Source of the DNA: JBEATZ01 sp041178545
GTDB lineage: Bacteria; Planctomycetota; UBA1135; UBA2386
Length of the DNA stretch: 47,252 bases
Reading direction: 5' to 3'
Assembly (NCBI GenBank): GCA_041178545.1
Contig: JBEGVB010000015.1
Coordinates: 1-47,252 of the forward strand
Shown: positions 1 through 7,376 of the stretch, piece by piece
Layout: each line of letters starts with the position of its first letter
How positions within the stretch are numbered: position 1 is the stretch's first letter
Program-made: the position numbers and the translations under genes
The notes under the pieces: generated by a model
Told to the model about the DNA's origin: nothing
Databases searched by the model: none
Seen by the model: the letters and a program-made list of their open reading frames with translations, nothing else

Positions 1-371
1 ACCACCATGCCGCCCGCGGCCATGAAGAAGGGCAGCACGGCCGCCCGCAGCTCGCGCAACTCGCCGAGCACCACCTCGCGTTTCACCTCGAGCCCGACCA
101 CGAAGAAGAACACGGCCATCAGGCCGTCGTTGATCCAGTGCTTGAGCGAGTGGACCATGCGGAACTCGCCGACCTGGAAGCCTACTTGCGTCTTCCAGAG
201 TCCGAGGAACGCATCGGCCCAAGGGGAGTTGGCGAGCGCGAGTGCTGCGACGGTGGCGAGCAGCAGCACGATGCCCGATGCCGCCTCGACGTGCAGGAAC
301 CGCTCGACGGGGGCGAGCAGTCGGTCGATGGGCTCCTGCGGCACGGCAGGGTCGGGTCGAGAGGCAGCCAT
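1..371 (-). CDS. nhaA: NhaA-type Na+/H+ antiporter, 5' part (runs off left edge)
   Basis: This is the N-terminal part (about 123 residues) of a Na+/H+ antiporter of the NhaA family, an inner-membrane protein that exchanges sodium for protons in pH and salt homeostasis. The start is the ATG at 369-371. After a short soluble stretch containing PVERFLHVEAASG there is a first membrane helix (roughly residues 30-48). The family-typical block WINDGLMAVFFFVVGLEVKR follows, and it aligns well with the E. coli protein's WINDALMAVFFLLVGLEVKR as I remember it. The 3' end lies outside the window. A promoter-like pair sits just upstream at 381-408. The neighbour on the other strand (448) is transcribed away from it. 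The family assignment is secure; activity cannot be judged from this fragment. Confidence 0.93.
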   Translation of the reverse strand, partial: MAASRPDPAVPQEPIDRLLAPVERFLHVEAASGIVLLLATVAALALANSPWADAFLGLWKTQVGFQVGEFRMVHSLKHWINDGLMAVFFFVVGLEVKREVVLGELRELRAAVLPFFMAAGGMV

Positions 372-380
372 GGCGCGCCC

Positions 381-408
381 AGTATGGAACGCGTGCCCAC
401 GCCCTCAA
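381..408 (-). promoter_or_regulatory. Predicted sigma70-like promoter of nhaA
   Basis: On the minus strand a -35-like TTGAGG (403-408) is separated by 16 bases from a -10-like CATACT (381-386). The -10 box ends 9 bases before the ATG at 371. The transcript would therefore have almost no leader. Each hexamer matches consensus at four of six positions. Confidence 0.4.
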
Positions 409-447
409 GCAGAACCGCCCCTCGACCGTTCGGATTCCGCGGGCACA

Positions 448-984
448 ATGCAGCGCGTGCTGCGCATCCTGCCCACGTGGAGCGGCCTGCTCGCAATCCT
501 CGCGCTCGCGTTCCTCGGGTCACCGGCCGCCAACGACTGGATCGTGCCGCACGGACGATTCTGGTCCTACCTGCTGGCCCTGCTCGTGCTCGCCGCGGCC
601 GTTGCTGTGCCGGTGGTCCGCTGGCTGTTCCCAACGCCTCGACCCGGCAGCGACGAGGCGCGCGGGCTGCCGCGCGGCGTGGCCATGGTGGCCACGGGGC
701 TCTCGACCGTGGTCTCGGTGGTCGCGTTCTCGATGATGCTGCTTTGGCCCCTGCTGCTCATGCTGTGGGCGCGGACAGGCGGTGGCGGCACACAAACACT
801 CGACGCGGTCTGGCTGGCGTTTCGGGCTGCGGTGGGCGCGCTGCTGGTGCTGCTGCCGGCCCTGTGCCTGCTGGGCTGGAACAGGGCACTGCGCGGGATG
901 CTGCGCTGCGGCTGGGGGCTCTGCGGGCTCAGTCTTGGTCCCGCCTGCTTCGGTCCGCTGTGGCTCAGTGCTCTCTGGATCTGA
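448..984 (+). CDS. Small multi-pass membrane protein of unknown function
   Basis: I do not recognise the family. The 178-residue product is strongly hydrophobic, with about four predicted membrane helices: near residues 10-25 (LLAILALAFLG), 36-58, 80-105 and 120-145. The helices are separated by short Arg- and Gly-rich loops. The frame opens upstream of 448, but that part is antisense to nhaA and reads as Ser/Arg/Pro-rich shadow, so I start at the ATG at 448. A GTG at 457 is an alternative, because a CACAAT hexamer lies directly before it. The stop at 982-984 falls inside the first copy of a 15-base tandem duplication. The gene is divergent from nhaA and convergent with the large secreted protein, from which a long hairpin separates it. 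Confidence 0.6.
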   Translation: MQRVLRILPTWSGLLAILALAFLGSPAANDWIVPHGRFWSYLLALLVLAAAVAVPVVRWLFPTPRPGSDEARGLPRGVAMVATGLSTVVSVVAFSMMLLWPLLLMLWARTGGGGTQTLDAVWLAFRAAVGALLVLLPALCLLGWNRALRGMLRCGWGLCGLSLGPACFGPLWLSALWI

Positions 985-1004
985 GGGCGCTCTGGATCTG
1001 AGGG
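973..1004. repeat. 15-base tandem duplication spanning a stop codon
   Basis: The sequence CTCTGGATCTGAGGG occurs at 973-987 and again at 990-1004, separated by two bases. The stop of the upstream membrane-protein gene (TGA 982-984) lies in the first copy. Confidence 0.8.
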
Positions 1005-1028
1005 GATCGATCTCCTCGGCACCAACGA

Positions 1029-1065
1029 CTGCGGCCGGCCCCGGAGGATCCGGAGCCGGCCGCAG
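1029..1065. terminator. Long hairpin between convergent genes, likely bidirectional terminator
   Basis: CTGCGGCCGGC (1029-1039) pairs perfectly with GCCGGCCGCAG (1055-1065). Inside this, CCGGA (1041-1045) pairs with TCCGG (1049-1053) around a three-base loop. It lies between the stops at 984 and 1089, which face each other. There is no T-tract on either side, so intrinsic termination is inferred from position and stem stability only. Confidence 0.6.
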
Positions 1066-1088
1066 CCTGCGTCAGGGATCGAGGCGGC

Positions 1089-2759
1089 TCAGTTGCAGCC
1101 GCTGGTCGCGCCCACGCGCACCTTCACACCGTTGCTGAGGTTGAAGTCGCCGAGCACGGCGCCCGCGCCGGGCACCAGCTGGACGGCCTGCCAGCTCAGG
1201 TCGAAGGGCGTGACCGTTGCCGGGATCGGCAGCGGGATGTTGGCCAGACCTGCGGCATCGGCCTGCATGAAGCCGTAGGTGCCGGACGTGGCACTGTCGA
1301 GGTACTGGAAGCAGTTCGGGCCCACCTGGGTCGAGCCGGTCCCGAACGCGTAGAACGCGAACAGGTTGGCGTTCGGGGTGGCGCTCACCTGCAGGTTGAA
1401 GCCCGTGTTGCCGACACTCGGCATGCTGGTGGCGTACAGCGACGGCGCGTTGGTGCCGCAGCCGGCGCCCAGGTCGACCACCGGCACGAAGCCCGGCACC
1501 GACGAGTTGACGCGCACGGTCTCGAAGCCGGCTGGCAGCGGTGCCAGCGCGGGCTGGCCCACGGCAGGCTGGGCAAGCAGGTCCTCGTGCAGCACGACCT
1601 GGCCGCTGACCGGGGCCGCGTCCGAGTCGAACCAGAAGTTGAAGATGTTGTTCCAGCGCAGCTTGTTGTTGGCGCCCGCGAGGAAGCGCAGCTCGCCGTT
1701 GGCGCGCTGGACGGTCCAGTCGTTGAGGGCGTCGCTGTCGAGGTCGCGGAACCCGAGGTTGGTGACCTGGGCCGAGTCGCACACGGGCAGGGCGAAGATC
1801 ACCGCGCCGCGCATGTTGTCGTAGTTCTGCACTGCGTACTCGTAGTGCCACTTGCCGTTCACCGGGCCGGTGACCTTGACGGCAACGTAGAACTTGCCGT
1901 CGTAGATCGTCGACGAGGTGGTGCCCGAGCCGTTGTACGCGCTGCTCACCGAGGCGCCGGTCCAGTGCGAGAGCACCGTGTTCTGGGTGAAGCCAACCTG
2001 ACCGGTGGTGCTGAAGCTCCAGGTCGTGCCGTTCCACGTCGGCACGAAGCCGCGCGAGGCAATGTTGTTGGCGCGGTTGGCCATCGGCTCGCCCTGGTGG
2101 ATGAGCTGGATGCCGTAGAAGAACTTGGAGTTGGGGACCAGGAAGTCCTGCTCCTTGACCGTCAGGCGGTTGCGCACCGAGTCACCCCACGAGCTCACGA
2201 TCGTGGAGGTCAGCGTGCGCACGCCGTCGGAAGGGTTGGCAGGGTTGCCGGCGAGGTCGAACCAGGAGCCGGTGGACTCCCAGGTGCCGAGGAAGGGGTC
2301 GACTTCCTCGGGCGGGCCGAGCCAGTAGCGGTCGCCGTTGTTGGAGGCGCCGTAGGTGTCCGAGCAGTTGAGGCCCATCTTGGAGCCGCCAGCCGAGGAG
2401 CCGGCACAGGTGCCGCAGGCGCCGTTCACGTTCACCGAGGTGAAGGCGTGCTTGAGGTACGAGCGCCAGTCGTTGATCTGCACCATCCGGCCGTTCGTCT
2501 CGCGCGTCATGATGAAGGAGAACTTCGGGTGGTCCTCCTGCATCGCGGCGAACCACGGGATCTCGACGGAGCCCGGGTTGCACATGGTGTTGGCGAAGGC
2601 CATGCCGATCTCCCCGTTCGGGTGGGCGGAGCCGCGGCGGCCGTAGTAGGTGAGGCTCTGGATGTTGGTGAGCCAGCCGTCCATGCCGGCGACCGCGTTG
2701 CTCTGGGCAACGGCGGTGCTGGCGAGTGCAAGGAGTGCCAGTCGAGAAAGCTTCTGCAT
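1089..2759 (-). CDS. Secreted protein of unknown function with shared C-terminal beta-type domain
   Basis: The 556-residue product begins MQKLSRLALLALASTAVAQ, a good signal peptide, which decides the start at 2759. An AAGGGA stretch precedes it. A longer in-frame start at 2810 would add 17 residues ahead of the signal. The body (about residues 25-400) is rich in Trp, Gly and Asn, includes a small Cys-containing stretch (NGACGTCAGSS) and has no family motif I recognise. From about residue 435 there is a roughly 120-residue Gly/Ala/Pro-rich beta-type domain. It starts near GCGTNAPSL, carries IPLPIPA in its second half and ends LSNGVKVRVG. A related tail appears on the LVIVD protein (24134-26413) and the di-heme peroxidase (27786-29468). 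The protein is probably exported to the periplasm or cell surface; its function is unknown. Confidence 0.8.
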   Translation of the reverse strand: MQKLSRLALLALASTAVAQSNAVAGMDGWLTNIQSLTYYGRRGSAHPNGEIGMAFANTMCNPGSVEIPWFAAMQEDHPKFSFIMTRETNGRMVQINDWRSYLKHAFTSVNVNGACGTCAGSSAGGSKMGLNCSDTYGASNNGDRYWLGPPEEVDPFLGTWESTGSWFDLAGNPANPSDGVRTLTSTIVSSWGDSVRNRLTVKEQDFLVPNSKFFYGIQLIHQGEPMANRANNIASRGFVPTWNGTTWSFSTTGQVGFTQNTVLSHWTGASVSSAYNGSGTTSSTIYDGKFYVAVKVTGPVNGKWHYEYAVQNYDNMRGAVIFALPVCDSAQVTNLGFRDLDSDALNDWTVQRANGELRFLAGANNKLRWNNIFNFWFDSDAAPVSGQVVLHEDLLAQPAVGQPALAPLPAGFETVRVNSSVPGFVPVVDLGAGCGTNAPSLYATSMPSVGNTGFNLQVSATPNANLFAFYAFGTGSTQVGPNCFQYLDSATSGTYGFMQADAAGLANIPLPIPATVTPFDLSWQAVQLVPGAGAVLGDFNLSNGVKVRVGATSGCN

Positions 2760-2852
2760 GGGTCCCTTGGTGGTGAGTTCCGAACGGGAAGCGGGGAAGA
2801 TGGCAGACAAAAGAGCGTTGGTCCGCGGCGGGAGTGTAGCTCCTGGGGGCGG

Positions 2853-2869
2853 ACCGGGGAGGCCCCGGT
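2853..2869 (-). terminator. Short GC hairpin downstream of the DUF1080 gene
   Basis: ACCGGGG (2853-2859) and CCCCGGT (2863-2869) form a perfect 7-bp stem with a three-base loop. It lies 13 bases past the stop of the minus-strand gene ending at 2882. There is no T-tract, so this is a weak terminator call. Confidence 0.35.
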
Positions 2870-2881
2870 TGTGTCAAAGAC

Positions 2882-3538
2882 TCAACGTGTTCGGTCGTGG
2901 GAACTGCCGGATGCATCGGCGGTTCCGAGCGGGCGCCAGCGCACGGAGTGGATCGCGGCGCGGGTGGTGAAGCTGGCGATGCCCAGGGGACGCGACAACA
3001 GCACCTCGGGGCGCAGGCCGAGCTCGCGGCCGCGCAGGTCGGCATCGACCTTGCGGGTGCCGTCGAGGTCGACGGTGACCCGCTCCGGGGTGACCCGCAG
3101 GAGGACCGTGTAGGTGCGGCCCTGTTCAAACGCATGGCTGGTCCGCGTCTCGTTGCGCGCAGCGTCCTTGCCGTCGAGGCTGGAGAGTCCCACCAGCGAT
3201 CCGCCCCAGCCACCGAGCACCAGCGTCAGGTGGCCGTCGCGGACTGGGAAGGTGAGCCCGCAGAAGAAGTCGCGGCCCTCGAGCCGCGCCGCGCAGACCT
3301 CCAACTCGTAGCTGCCTGCAGGCGGCGTGCCGGTGAAGGTGACCCCCGTGAGCGGGCTGCCGAACCCCAGCTCCAGGGACCCGCCCTGCACGGCCACCGG
3401 GCCCTGCCCGCCGAAGTCGGTGACCTCCCACGAGGCCAGGCTCCTGCCGTCGAAGCAGTCGGTCCACGGTGCGGCGGCAGGGGGCGCTGCGCATGCGGCA
3501 CAGAGCAAGAGCAGGGGGAGGGGCGCGTGGGGTCTCAT
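2882..3538 (-). CDS. DUF1080 (3-keto-disaccharide hydrolase-like) exported protein
   Basis: This 218-residue product is a single-domain member of the DUF1080 family, a laminin-G/GH16-like jelly-roll linked to 3-keto-disaccharide hydrolysis or carbohydrate binding. It starts with a hydrophobic export signal, LPLLLLCAACAAPPAAA. The Cys in that segment could be a lipidation site, but the -3 position is not typical. The mature part opens with the family signature FDGRSLASWEV and continues with alternating strands to a SVRWRPLG end. The ATG at 3536-3538 overlaps the stop of the upstream gene by four bases (ATGA), so it is the last gene of the symporter/esterase operon and is probably translationally coupled. 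Its substrate cannot be read from sequence. Confidence 0.75.
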   Translation of the reverse strand: MRPHAPLPLLLLCAACAAPPAAAPWTDCFDGRSLASWEVTDFGGQGPVAVQGGSLELGFGSPLTGVTFTGTPPAGSYELEVCAARLEGRDFFCGLTFPVRDGHLTLVLGGWGGSLVGLSSLDGKDAARNETRTSHAFEQGRTYTVLLRVTPERVTVDLDGTRKVDADLRGRELGLRPEVLLSRPLGIASFTTRAAIHSVRWRPLGTADASGSSHDRTR

Positions 3539-5901
3539 TGGCCCGTGAGCACCGGGAGGGAGCTCTGCTTGAGGAACAGGATCGCCATGGCGGCCCACTC
3601 GATGTCCTCCGCCTGGCCGGCCTCGTCGGGCCAGTTGCCGCCGCCGAGCTGGCTGAGGACGAGCATCATGGCACCCTCGAAGTACCAGTCGCGGTCCTGC
3701 AGGATCGCGATGCCGGACAGCAGGGCCGCGCGCTCGAGGCCGTACAGGTAGTAGTAGAACCAGCGGAAGCGGTGGCCGGGGTCGCCGGGGTGGTAGCGCA
3801 CCTGCAGGTTCTGCGCCATCCACGCCAGCCCTGCGTTGCGCGCGGTGGTCGCGTCGCCCTGGAGCTTGGGACGCTTGAGTTGCGGGTGCTCCAGCAGGCC
3901 TGCCTGGCAGATGGCGAGGCCGGTGATGCCCGCCGCGGTCATCGACCCGTAGGCGACGGAACGCTCGCCGTTGGACTTGGGGCCGTAGTAGTGCCAGCCC
4001 GCCGGCTTCACCGGCAGGCGCACCACCGTGCGGCGGGCCTCCGGGTCCGACTGGATGCGCGTCCAGGTGCGGTAGTCGAGCAGGTCGAGGTCCATCCTGC
4101 CGACGGGGGCGATCTGCGCGCTGATGAGGTGGTTGGCCGCCGCCTCCCAGACCTGCGGCTGCACCTCGACGCCGCACAGGTGCGCGGAGTACAGGCCCAG
4201 CAAGCCGTACTGGTTGACCGAGTGGTCGTAGCGGTCGCCGGCGAGGTAGTTGAAGCGCAGCAGGTAGGCAGGGTCGACGCTGGTGTCGATGTTCTGCATC
4301 AGCTGTGCGGTCCACTTCCGCATCAGATCCAGGTCCGCAGGCGGCACGGTGCGCTTGCGCGGACGGTCGATGGCACCTGCCTTGAGGTCCCCGAACTCGT
4401 TGGCGGGGGCGTTGATGCCCTCCAGCGCCATCAGTGCGTTGCCGAGCGAGTAGGTGTCGATGAGGCGGCGTCCGCGCAGCTCGGCAAGCGCCTTCTGCAC
4501 CACCTCGTCCTGCACCGGCACGCCGCCCTTCACGAGGGCGAGGATGCCGAGCGCGAGCCTTCCCGAGTGGTAGGTGCGGTCCGCATCGTCGCCCTCGCGG
4601 CGCAGCTCGTTGCTGCCCACGTTGGCGAGCTGGCCGCGCAGCCAGGTCGTGCCCTTCTTGAGCGCCTCCTGCACCGCTGCACGGAAGGCTGCGTCCTGGT
4701 TCTCGTGCACGCGGTCGAGCTTCCACTCGGTCACGTGGCGCAGGACCGCCACCGGTTCCTTGAAATCCTTGCCGCGCAGCACGGTGCCCGTGAGTTCGCC
4801 ACGGAACTCCGCCACCCGGGCCCGGCCGTCGCGCAGCTCCATGCGGCGTCGGATGCGCAGCTTCGCGTCGATGCCGCTGTTCACGTGCGGCTTCACGTGC
4901 ATCTCGACCCAGCGCTTGCCGTCGGCGCGGAACAGCAGTTCGGGAAGGTTGCGCACCGTGAGGTCGAGTTCCTGCCACCCGTCCGCGCCCACGGCCTCGG
5001 CCTTGCCCTTCACCACCAGGTCGCCGAAGCGGTGGATGCGCTCGATGTCGACGTTCATCGCGCCGCCCAGCGCACCTGCACTCGTGTCCATGGCGGTGTG
5101 CCATGCCAGCTCGCGGATGTCGGCGGGCGGGAGCTGGACGCGGTCCTGGCTGGCCGCGAGCTCGCCCTGCAGCAGCATGGGGGGAGGCCGCAGCCGCCAG
5201 ACGAGGTCGTTGGCGAGGCCGTTCATGCGCTCCTGTTCGTTGCGCATCGCGGCCAGCAACTGGTCGGCGTTCTTCACGCCGGGCGGCAGGGTCTGCACGA
5301 GCCCCATCGCGACGTCGAGGTAGCGCGCGCCGCCCACGTCCACGCACTTCACCGCCAGCAGGTTCTCGCCTGCCTGCCACGCGTCCAGTGCCGGCCCGCT
5401 CACCACGTAGAGGCGCGAGCGTCCGTACCCGTCGTTGGCCACGACTTCCTTGCCGTTCCAGACGATGCGGATGCCGTCGTCGTGGTGCACGCGGAACACC
5501 ACCATGCGCGGCTTCCTGCGCCCGAGGTCGACCTTGGCGCGCACGACGAGTTCCTGGCCGTTCCATGCGGTGCGGCACTCGGCGGACGTTCCGACCTCCG
5601 TGCCGAACAGTCCCTTGCCCGTGGGCCATGCTGCGTCGTCGAGCGCCGTGCTGCCGAAGTCCGCAGGTGCCTTGCCACCCGGGTAGGCCTGGTGGCGCCA
5701 CGCGTGGCCACCTTCCTCGCAGCCCTTCACCGCCCAGTCGATGCGCAGCTGGCTCACTGCCGGCCGCAGCTGGAAGTCGTCCACCGGCCGCTGGAAGACG
5801 ATCGCGCCGCGGTGCGGGACGTCCCATGCCAACCCTTGCGCCAGTGCGGGCGCGGCCAGCAGGAACAGGCACGGGAGCGTGCGGAGTGCGCGGTGGGACA
5901 T
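3535..5901 (-). CDS. Secreted two-domain protein: jelly-roll plus squalene-cyclase-like helical barrel
   Basis: The product has about 788 residues if started at the ATG at 5901, giving a signal peptide MSHRALRTLPCLFLLAAPALAQ. A GTG at 5967 overlaps the preceding stop (GTGA) and would add 22 residues before the signal; coupling makes it possible. Residues of roughly 55-230 resemble the jelly-roll of GH2 enzymes and sialate esterases (FRVHHDDGIRIVWNGKEV, then LLAVKCVDVG). The C-terminal half (about 430-785) is all-helical with repeated Tyr/Trp-rich turns such as DHSVNQYGLLGL and RFRWFYYYLYGLERAA. This is the style of the prenyltransferase/squalene-oxidase alpha-barrels that planctomycetes often export. 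It is probably a periplasmic binding or processing protein, not a terpene cyclase. No DXDD-type catalytic motif was noted. Confidence 0.72.
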   Translation of the reverse strand: MSHRALRTLPCLFLLAAPALAQGLAWDVPHRGAIVFQRPVDDFQLRPAVSQLRIDWAVKGCEEGGHAWRHQAYPGGKAPADFGSTALDDAAWPTGKGLFGTEVGTSAECRTAWNGQELVVRAKVDLGRRKPRMVVFRVHHDDGIRIVWNGKEVVANDGYGRSRLYVVSGPALDAWQAGENLLAVKCVDVGGARYLDVAMGLVQTLPPGVKNADQLLAAMRNEQERMNGLANDLVWRLRPPPMLLQGELAASQDRVQLPPADIRELAWHTAMDTSAGALGGAMNVDIERIHRFGDLVVKGKAEAVGADGWQELDLTVRNLPELLFRADGKRWVEMHVKPHVNSGIDAKLRIRRRMELRDGRARVAEFRGELTGTVLRGKDFKEPVAVLRHVTEWKLDRVHENQDAAFRAAVQEALKKGTTWLRGQLANVGSNELRREGDDADRTYHSGRLALGILALVKGGVPVQDEVVQKALAELRGRRLIDTYSLGNALMALEGINAPANEFGDLKAGAIDRPRKRTVPPADLDLMRKWTAQLMQNIDTSVDPAYLLRFNYLAGDRYDHSVNQYGLLGLYSAHLCGVEVQPQVWEAAANHLISAQIAPVGRMDLDLLDYRTWTRIQSDPEARRTVVRLPVKPAGWHYYGPKSNGERSVAYGSMTAAGITGLAICQAGLLEHPQLKRPKLQGDATTARNAGLAWMAQNLQVRYHPGDPGHRFRWFYYYLYGLERAALLSGIAILQDRDWYFEGAMMLVLSQLGGGNWPDEAGQAEDIEWAAMAILFLKQSSLPVLTGQ

Positions 5902-5963
5902 CCGGATGGGAAGTCTGCCGTCCCGACGGTGGGTGGGAAGGACCTTCGCCCGGAAGGTGGCGC

Positions 5964-7376
5964 TCACCGGTCCTTGGGCGGTGCCGCGAGCGAGCGGTCG
6001 AAGAAGGCGAACACGTCGGGCAGCGCGATCTGCACGATCGCGAGGTGCTCGACGTCGGGGTACTCACGCAGGGTGGTGGGTGCGCCCAGGGCCTCGAGGC
6101 GTGCGTTCAGGCTGCGTGCTCCCTGCAGGGCGAAGTCGCGGGTGCCCACGCCGACGAGGAAGGGCAGTTGCCCGAGGCCCGTGCCGCGCGCCGTGCCGCC
6201 GCCACCGAGTGGTGCCACGGCGCGGTAGCGGTTCGGGGACTTCACGGCGGCTGCAACGGCAGCTGCAGCGCCCATGGAGTGGCCGACCATGACCACGCGG
6301 GACGGGTCGATGGGCCAGGACTGCGCCAGCGTGTCGACGAGGGTCGGCAGGTCGGCGCCGCCCATGAATCCCTGGCCGCGCGGGGCGATGCAGAACCAGC
6401 CGCGCGCCTTGCACTGGTCCACCACCTCACCGTCGCCGTAGCCGTCGAAGAACAGGTTCTCGCTGCCGCCGGCACCGTGCAGGGCCAGCACGACCGGACG
6501 GCGCTCGCCCGCGGGCACGCCCTCGGGCGCGAACATGCGCACCACGGTCCCCGACTTGCCGTTGGGCACGTCGAGCCAGCGCTGGCCGCCGGGTGCGTCG
6601 GCGAATGCGGGCGTGCTCGCGGCCACGGCAGCCGCAAGGCGCTCGGCCTCGGTGAGCAGCCATGCACCCGGCAGGATGGTCTCCTCGCCGCGGCTGCGCT
6701 GCATGTCCGCGAGCATGCGAAGGTGCAGGCGCAGCGTGCGTCCCTCGAGCGAGTCGGGCGGAGCCTCTCCGGCAGCGGCCTCGAGCCTTGCCGTGCGCGC
6801 GACGAGGTCCTTGACCACGGACAGCCCTTGCGTGCGGCGCTCCAGCACGCGGTCGCCGACCTGCACGGTCCAGGTGACCTCGTGGTCGCCGGGGACGTTG
6901 TCCGTGAGGTCGAGGGGGGCCTCGAGAGGCAGGGCCTCGAGCGAGAATCGCTGCTCCCGCGCCGGGCCCACGTGGACCACGACTTTCGCTCCCTGCGGGA
7001 CAGGGTCATCCGACGGCCAGACTGCACCCATGGTGACCGGCACGCTGCCAACCGACGCATCGACGAGGCGCGCGCTGCACACCAGCTGGAGGCTGCGCGC
7101 CCAGCGAGTGTCCGTGTCGGCGGGAGCGGGTTCGAGTGCCGCGCGCGCCGCGTCGATGGCCACGGCGACGGCACGCGGGTTCATGGAGAAGAACGCCTGC
7201 ACGGCCCGGTTGAGCTGGTCGTAGCTCGCACTGCGCAGGGCAGGGTCCTCCACCCTTGCCAACTGCCGCTCGTAGCCGCGCAGCCGCAACCCGAGTTCGT
7301 ACCGGTCGGCCTGCGCGTGGAGTGAGGCAACGGCAAGCAGGGGGACCAGGCAGGCGTGGAGGCGCATCGAACTCAT
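5964..7376 (-). CDS. Secreted alpha/beta-hydrolase (esterase)
   Basis: This 470-residue product is an exported serine hydrolase. The signal peptide is MSSMRLHACLVPLLAVASLHAQ. Residues of about 25-260 form an extra N-terminal region, possibly helical plus a beta-sandwich, with no clear family. The hydrolase domain follows: oxyanion-loop motif LHGAGGS, nucleophile elbow GHSMG (Ser near residue 366), acid candidate in GTRDF, and catalytic His in DVEHL near the C-terminus. The motif set resembles feruloyl-esterase/PHB-depolymerase-type esterases. The start at 7374-7376 overlaps the symporter stop (ATGA), so the two are co-translated. The arrangement suggests release of an esterified small molecule outside the cytoplasm, followed by sodium-driven uptake; the substrate is unknown. 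Confidence 0.82.
   Translation of the reverse strand: MSSMRLHACLVPLLAVASLHAQADRYELGLRLRGYERQLARVEDPALRSASYDQLNRAVQAFFSMNPRAVAVAIDAARAALEPAPADTDTRWARSLQLVCSARLVDASVGSVPVTMGAVWPSDDPVPQGAKVVVHVGPAREQRFSLEALPLEAPLDLTDNVPGDHEVTWTVQVGDRVLERRTQGLSVVKDLVARTARLEAAAGEAPPDSLEGRTLRLHLRMLADMQRSRGEETILPGAWLLTEAERLAAAVAASTPAFADAPGGQRWLDVPNGKSGTVVRMFAPEGVPAGERRPVVLALHGAGGSENLFFDGYGDGEVVDQCKARGWFCIAPRGQGFMGGADLPTLVDTLAQSWPIDPSRVVMVGHSMGAAAAVAAAVKSPNRYRAVAPLGGGGTARGTGLGQLPFLVGVGTRDFALQGARSLNARLEALGAPTTLREYPDVEHLAIVQIALPDVFAFFDRSLAAPPKDR

Noticed and set aside
138..1001. Plus-strand open frame overlapping nhaA and the small membrane protein
   Set aside because: Arg/Ala/Gly-rich without hydrophobic helices. The 448-984 frame explains the region better.
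2872..2877. Exact TTGACA on the minus strand
   Set aside because: No -10-like hexamer lies 15-19 bases downstream (GTCCGC is found there), so it is not called as a promoter for the gene starting at 2759.
3469..6228. Long plus-strand open frame opposite the helical-barrel gene
   Set aside because: The translation is Val/Ala/His/Arg-rich without family features. The minus-strand gene has a signal peptide and domain structure.
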